From Chloroflexota bacterium (GTDB taxonomy: Bacteria > Chloroflexota > Anaerolineae > Caldilineales > Caldilineaceae): a stretch of DNA of 8,355 nucleotides. The stretch covers positions 1 to 8,355 of the forward strand of contig QEUY01000287.1 in the NCBI GenBank assembly GCA_003577365.1, given 5' to 3'. The position numbers and the translations under genes are program-made. This document shows positions 6,077 to 8,355 of this stretch, one piece after another (position 1 is the stretch's first letter; every line of letters starts with the position of its first letter). The notes under the pieces are model-generated. The model did no database searches and had not been told where the DNA came from. It saw nothing but the letters and a program-made list of their open reading frames with translations.

Positions 6077-6105
6077 TTGACACCCCTTGTGAAGGGGGGT
6101 ACAAT
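6077..6105 (+). promoter_or_regulatory. Promoter of the oxidase cluster with a dyad in its spacer
   Basis: TTGACA (6077-6082), a 17-bp spacer and TACAAT (6100-6105) make a near-perfect sigma70 promoter, with a start expected near 6112. The spacer contains the dyad CCCCTT-GTG-AAGGGG (6083-6097), so a repressor could sit between the -35 and -10. The C-run/G-run dyad recalls CsoR/RcnR-family sites, but that identity is only a suggestion. Confidence 0.8.
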
Positions 6106-6148
6106 CGGCGCTACGTTTAGCCTATTGCATGGATATTCCGGTGGAGCT

Positions 6149-6499
6149 GTGATCCAACGACTGTTCGCTCTGGCGCTGCTGCTAGGTGTGATCCTTTGGC
6201 TTGTCTTAAGCTATGTCCCAGACTCGCTGCTCCCGTTGCCGACCGTGGGCTATCCTGGGGCCGGCAAGCTCCTGGCGGGTCTCGCGCTGCTCTGCTTGGC
6301 GGCGTTTCTTGCCATCCAGTGGATCGTCGTGCAGTCCACCGCGCGCAGCCTCAAACGCGGCGACCCATCCGACGTCCACCGCCCACCCTTCCGACTCAAC
6401 AAAAGTGTGGAGCTCTTTTGGACTGCGCTCCCTCTGGCGATGACGCTGGCGCTGGCCTGGGCCAGTTATCCATTGTGGCGTCGCTGGCTTCAGCCCTAG
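6149..6499 (+). CDS. Small membrane protein resembling the transmembrane part of cytochrome oxidase subunit II
   Basis: The chosen start is GTG 6149, preceded by GGTGGAG (6140-6146), giving 116 residues. An in-frame ATG at 6023 is rejected because it lies upstream of the predicted promoter. Three hydrophobic segments are visible at about residues 4-23, 40-62 and 88-110. The third begins LNKSVELFWTALPLA, which parallels TTLEIVWTVVPLI in the downstream CoxB, including the basic loop before it. The protein stops after this region and has no CuA domain. It is the first gene of the oxidase cluster, 178 nt before coxB. It may be an accessory or assembly subunit, or a decayed or duplicated subunit II fragment. 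The likeness to subunit II is my reading of motifs, not an alignment. Confidence 0.75.
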   Translation: MIQRLFALALLLGVILWLVLSYVPDSLLPLPTVGYPGAGKLLAGLALLCLAAFLAIQWIVVQSTARSLKRGDPSDVHRPPFRLNKSVELFWTALPLAMTLALAWASYPLWRRWLQP

Positions 6500-6521
6500 C
6501 TGGTTGAGTTCCCGCAAACAG

Positions 6522-6562
6522 TACGCATTCTACTATGCGTATTGTAGTGGGTGGTGTATACT
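6522..6562 (+). promoter_or_regulatory. Inverted repeat and possible promoter before coxB
   Basis: TACGCAT (6522-6528) and ATGCGTA (6535-6541) form a perfect 7-bp dyad with a 6-nt centre. A TATACT hexamer follows at 6557-6562 and could be a -10. The position 17 bp upstream (TATGCG, 6534-6539) is a poor -35 but falls inside the dyad, as expected for an activator-dependent promoter. The dyad could instead be an RNA hairpin between the two genes. The ATGCGTA arm recurs in the repeats before coxA. Confidence 0.4.
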
Positions 6563-6677
6563 GGTTCCGCATTTTGCCCATGCTCTCTTGTGCTGCCGGC
6601 CCTGAAGCCGCGCCGTTACTCTGTTGTTGTGCCCGACCGTTGTATCCGAACCCAGACTACAGGAGCAGCAAGTCCGT

Positions 6678-7442
6678 ATGCCCAAGTCGCCCACAGACAA
6701 GCGTCACTTTATTCTGGCTGCCGCGCTCGTAGCCATCAGCACGGTCTTGATGGATATTCTCCTCAAGAGCGTGATCCCCCTGCCTGTCCAGGCAAGTATC
6801 GAGGCCCTGACGATCGACGCCCTGATCGGCTGGCACTTCACGATGATCGCCTTTCTCTTTTCGCTGGTCGTGGTCTTTATGCTCTATACCATCGTCGTCT
6901 TTCGCAGGCGCGAAGGCGACACCGAAGAGGGCATGCACTTTGAAGGCCACACCACGCTGGAGATCGTCTGGACGGTGGTCCCGTTGATCACGGTGCTCGT
7001 CTTTTCATTCTATGGCCTCAATGCGCTGGCCAAGGTGACCCGCAGCGAGCCAAACGAACTGGTGGTCAAGATCACCGGTTTCCAGTGGGCGTGGACCTTT
7101 GAGTACCCCGAAGGCTTTGTCTCGCCCGAACTGGTGCTGCCCGTCAACCAGCGCGCCCACATGGAGATGAACTCGCGCGATGTAATCCACTCGTTCTGGA
7201 TCCCGGAGATGCGCGTCAAGCAAGATGTAGTGCCGGGGATGACGACCAACATTCGCATCACCCCCATCTTGGAGGGGGAGTATAAGCTGCGCTGTGCCGA
7301 GCTGTGCGGCCTCAGTCACTGGAGCATGTTGGCCCCGGTGCGCGTGGTTTCGCAAGCCGAGTATGACCAGTGGGTCAAGGACCAGACCGCGGCCTTGGAC
7401 CCGGCCCTGGCCCAAGCGGAAGAGACCCAAACGACAGATTGA
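6678..7442 (+). CDS. coxB: Cytochrome c oxidase subunit II
   Basis: This 254-residue subunit accepts electrons from cytochrome c at its binuclear CuA centre and passes them to subunit I. There are membrane helices near residues 11-32 and 53-75, then EIVWTVVPLITVL starting at about residue 95. The periplasmic cupredoxin domain has QWAWTFEYP (137-145), first CuA ligand His171 in IHSFWIPEM, and the CuA loop CAELCGLSHWSM, giving Cys206, Glu208, Cys210, His214 and Met217. All ligands are present, so the site should be functional. The start is ATG 6678 with AGGAG at 6661-6665, a slightly long 12-nt gap; an in-frame ATG at 6624 lacks a good ribosome site. No C-terminal cytochrome c domain follows. 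It lies directly upstream of coxA on the same strand. Confidence 0.96.
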   Translation: MPKSPTDKRHFILAAALVAISTVLMDILLKSVIPLPVQASIEALTIDALIGWHFTMIAFLFSLVVVFMLYTIVVFRRREGDTEEGMHFEGHTTLEIVWTVVPLITVLVFSFYGLNALAKVTRSEPNELVVKITGFQWAWTFEYPEGFVSPELVLPVNQRAHMEMNSRDVIHSFWIPEMRVKQDVVPGMTTNIRITPILEGEYKLRCAELCGLSHWSMLAPVRVVSQAEYDQWVKDQTAALDPALAQAEETQTTD

Positions 7443-7501
7443 TCTGGCATGGACAATCCAGTGGCCGTAGAGTGAACCGTTAAGATTTCATGTTCGTGTG
7501 T

Positions 7502-7546
7502 TGCGTACATTGATGAATGCGTACATTGGGATGAATGCGTACATTG
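7502..7546. repeat. Three direct repeats of TGCGTACATTG before coxA
   Basis: The 11-mer occurs at 7502-7512, 7518-7528 and 7536-7546, with periods of 16 and 18 bp; the linkers also resemble each other (GATGAA-like). The last copy ends 3 bp before the coxA Shine-Dalgarno AAGGAG (7550-7555). Copies 2 and 3 contain ATGCGTAC, whose reverse complement is at 6521-6528. They may be regulatory sites for coxA or leader RNA elements. Confidence 0.7.
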
Positions 7547-7562
7547 GTGAAGGAGAAACACC

Positions 7563-8355
7563 ATGTCCTTGATGTCTTTGGGTCTGGTACGCGGCGTGAT
7601 CGGCCAAATCTTGGGCACAGCCACGGGGGCGCGATCTTCGGGATCATCGGCTTTCTGATCGCCGTCGGCGCACTGGGCGACTGGGCGAAGTGGACGCGCG
7701 GCATCGCCACGCCGATTGTCCATGGCCCGCCCGCAGACAAACCTGCCTGGACGCGCTATTTTGGCGTCGACTATAATCACAAGGTGATCGGCATCCAATA
7801 TGGCGTCACCGGCCTGTTGATGATCTGCATCGGCGGCACCTTTGCCGTGATCTTCCGCACCGAACTGGCGCGCACCGGCCTACAGTTCCTGGACGCCGAT
7901 ACCTATAACACCTTTCTGAGCCTACATGGTTGGGCCGCCTTGGCCGGCATCTTGATCAGCATTGGCGGCATGGCCAACTATCTGGTGCCGCTGATGATCG
8001 GCGCCGAAGACATGGCTTTCCCACGGCTCAACGCCTTCGGCTATTGGCTCAACCCGCCCGCCATGATCCTGCTTATGACCAGCCTCTTCTTTGGCTGGGA
8101 TGGCGGCTGGACCGTCTACCCGCCGTTGAGCATCATCGGCTCGCTCGGCTATCAACTGGTCTTCTGGGGCATCTTTGCCCTGGGCCTTTCCTCCATCGTC
8201 GGGTCGGTCAACTTGATTGCGACCATCTTGGGGATGCGGCCCAAGGGCATGAGCCTCTTCCGCATGCCCATCTTCTGTTGGGGCGTGTTGGCGACCAGCC
8301 TGATCCAGCTCACAGGCACGCAGTTGATCGGCCAGTCCTTCATGATGCTCTCGCT
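7563..8355 (+). CDS. coxA: Cytochrome c oxidase subunit I, 5' part, with an apparent frameshift (3' end outside window)
   Basis: Subunit I carries heme a and the heme a3-CuB site that reduces oxygen and pumps protons. ATG 7563 has an ideal AAGGAG 7 nt upstream. That frame (MSLMSLGLVRGVIGQILGT...) stops after about 31 codons. The subunit I body continues one frame over, from about 7625, with no stop to 8355. One missing base in the GGGGG run at 7625-7629 would join them as TGGAIFGIIGF. Body motifs, numbered after repair: HKVIGIQYG..GLLMICIGG (first core helix), SLHGWAALAG with heme a ligand His122, GAEDMAFPRLN (147-157) and GWTVYPPLS (182-190). The CuB ligands lie beyond the window. An uninterrupted alternative begins at ATG 7535, but its first 30 residues are polar and unlike the family and it has no good ribosome site. 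A sequencing error or a real lesion are both possible. Confidence 0.87.

Noticed and set aside
6023..6499. 158-codon version of the small membrane protein
   Set aside because: Its start lies upstream of the predicted TTGACA/TACAAT promoter. GTG 6149 has a proper ribosome site and starts at the first hydrophobic helix.
7502..7546. CRISPR array
   Set aside because: The 11-bp repeats with 5-7 bp linkers are far too short, only three copies exist, and no cas genes are present.
7535..8355. coxA read without frameshift from ATG 7535
   Set aside because: The first 30 residues would be polar and unlike subunit I, and the ATG lies within a repeat without a good ribosome site. I kept it as the alternative to a frameshift.

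Overview
This GC-rich bacterial window carries sigma70-type promoters and typical Shine-Dalgarno sites. I suspect a Chloroflexota member (Anaerolineae/Caldilineae/Ardenticatenia-like). The reasons are a helix-turn-helix (HTH) + NACHT + FGE-sulfatase-fold protein, common in filamentous Chloroflexota, beside an aerobic cox cluster and a Fur-type/P1B-4 ATPase pair. This assignment is inference and not secure.

Layout. (1) Positions 1-2835, minus strand: one long open gene running off the left edge (945 codons present). It has an N-terminal HTH, a NACHT-like NTPase with degraded Walker motifs, a helical middle and a C-terminal FGE-sulfatase/EgtB-like domain. The large plus-strand ORFs over it are antisense shadows. 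(2) Positions 2836-3272: a 437-nt gene-free stretch rich in inverted repeats, ending in a perfect 17-bp hairpin that terminates the next operon. (3) Positions 3273-5800, minus strand: a two-gene operon, a PerR/Fur-family regulator followed with a 4-nt ATGA overlap by a P1B-4 metal-efflux ATPase (SPC and HEGST motifs). Its promoter (TTGACC-17-TAGAAT) overlaps a PerR/Fur-type 7-1-7 box, which suggests autoregulation. (4) Positions 5801-6148: the divergent control region, with a second near-consensus promoter (TTGACA-17-TACAAT) facing right. (5) Positions 6149-8355, plus strand: a cytochrome c oxidase cluster. It contains a small membrane protein resembling the transmembrane part of subunit II, then coxB (complete CuA site), then coxA, which runs off the right edge and has an apparent 1-nt frameshift near its start.

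How the parts may work together. The regulator and ATPase look like a peroxide- or metal-responsive module that exports Fe(II) or a related divalent metal, as in PerR-PfeT systems. It sits divergently beside a heme- and copper-dependent terminal oxidase, so metal and oxidative homeostasis and aerobic respiration share about 350 bp of control DNA. The HTH-NACHT-FGE protein is a separate unit of the kind linked to signalling or conflict systems. Both its nucleotide-binding site and its FGE active site appear degenerate.

The most interesting points are the degenerate NACHT-FGE protein, the structured intergenic region, the Fur-family protein with a shortened helix, the CuA-less subunit-II-like small protein, the related ATGCGTA motifs before coxB and coxA, and the coxA frameshift.
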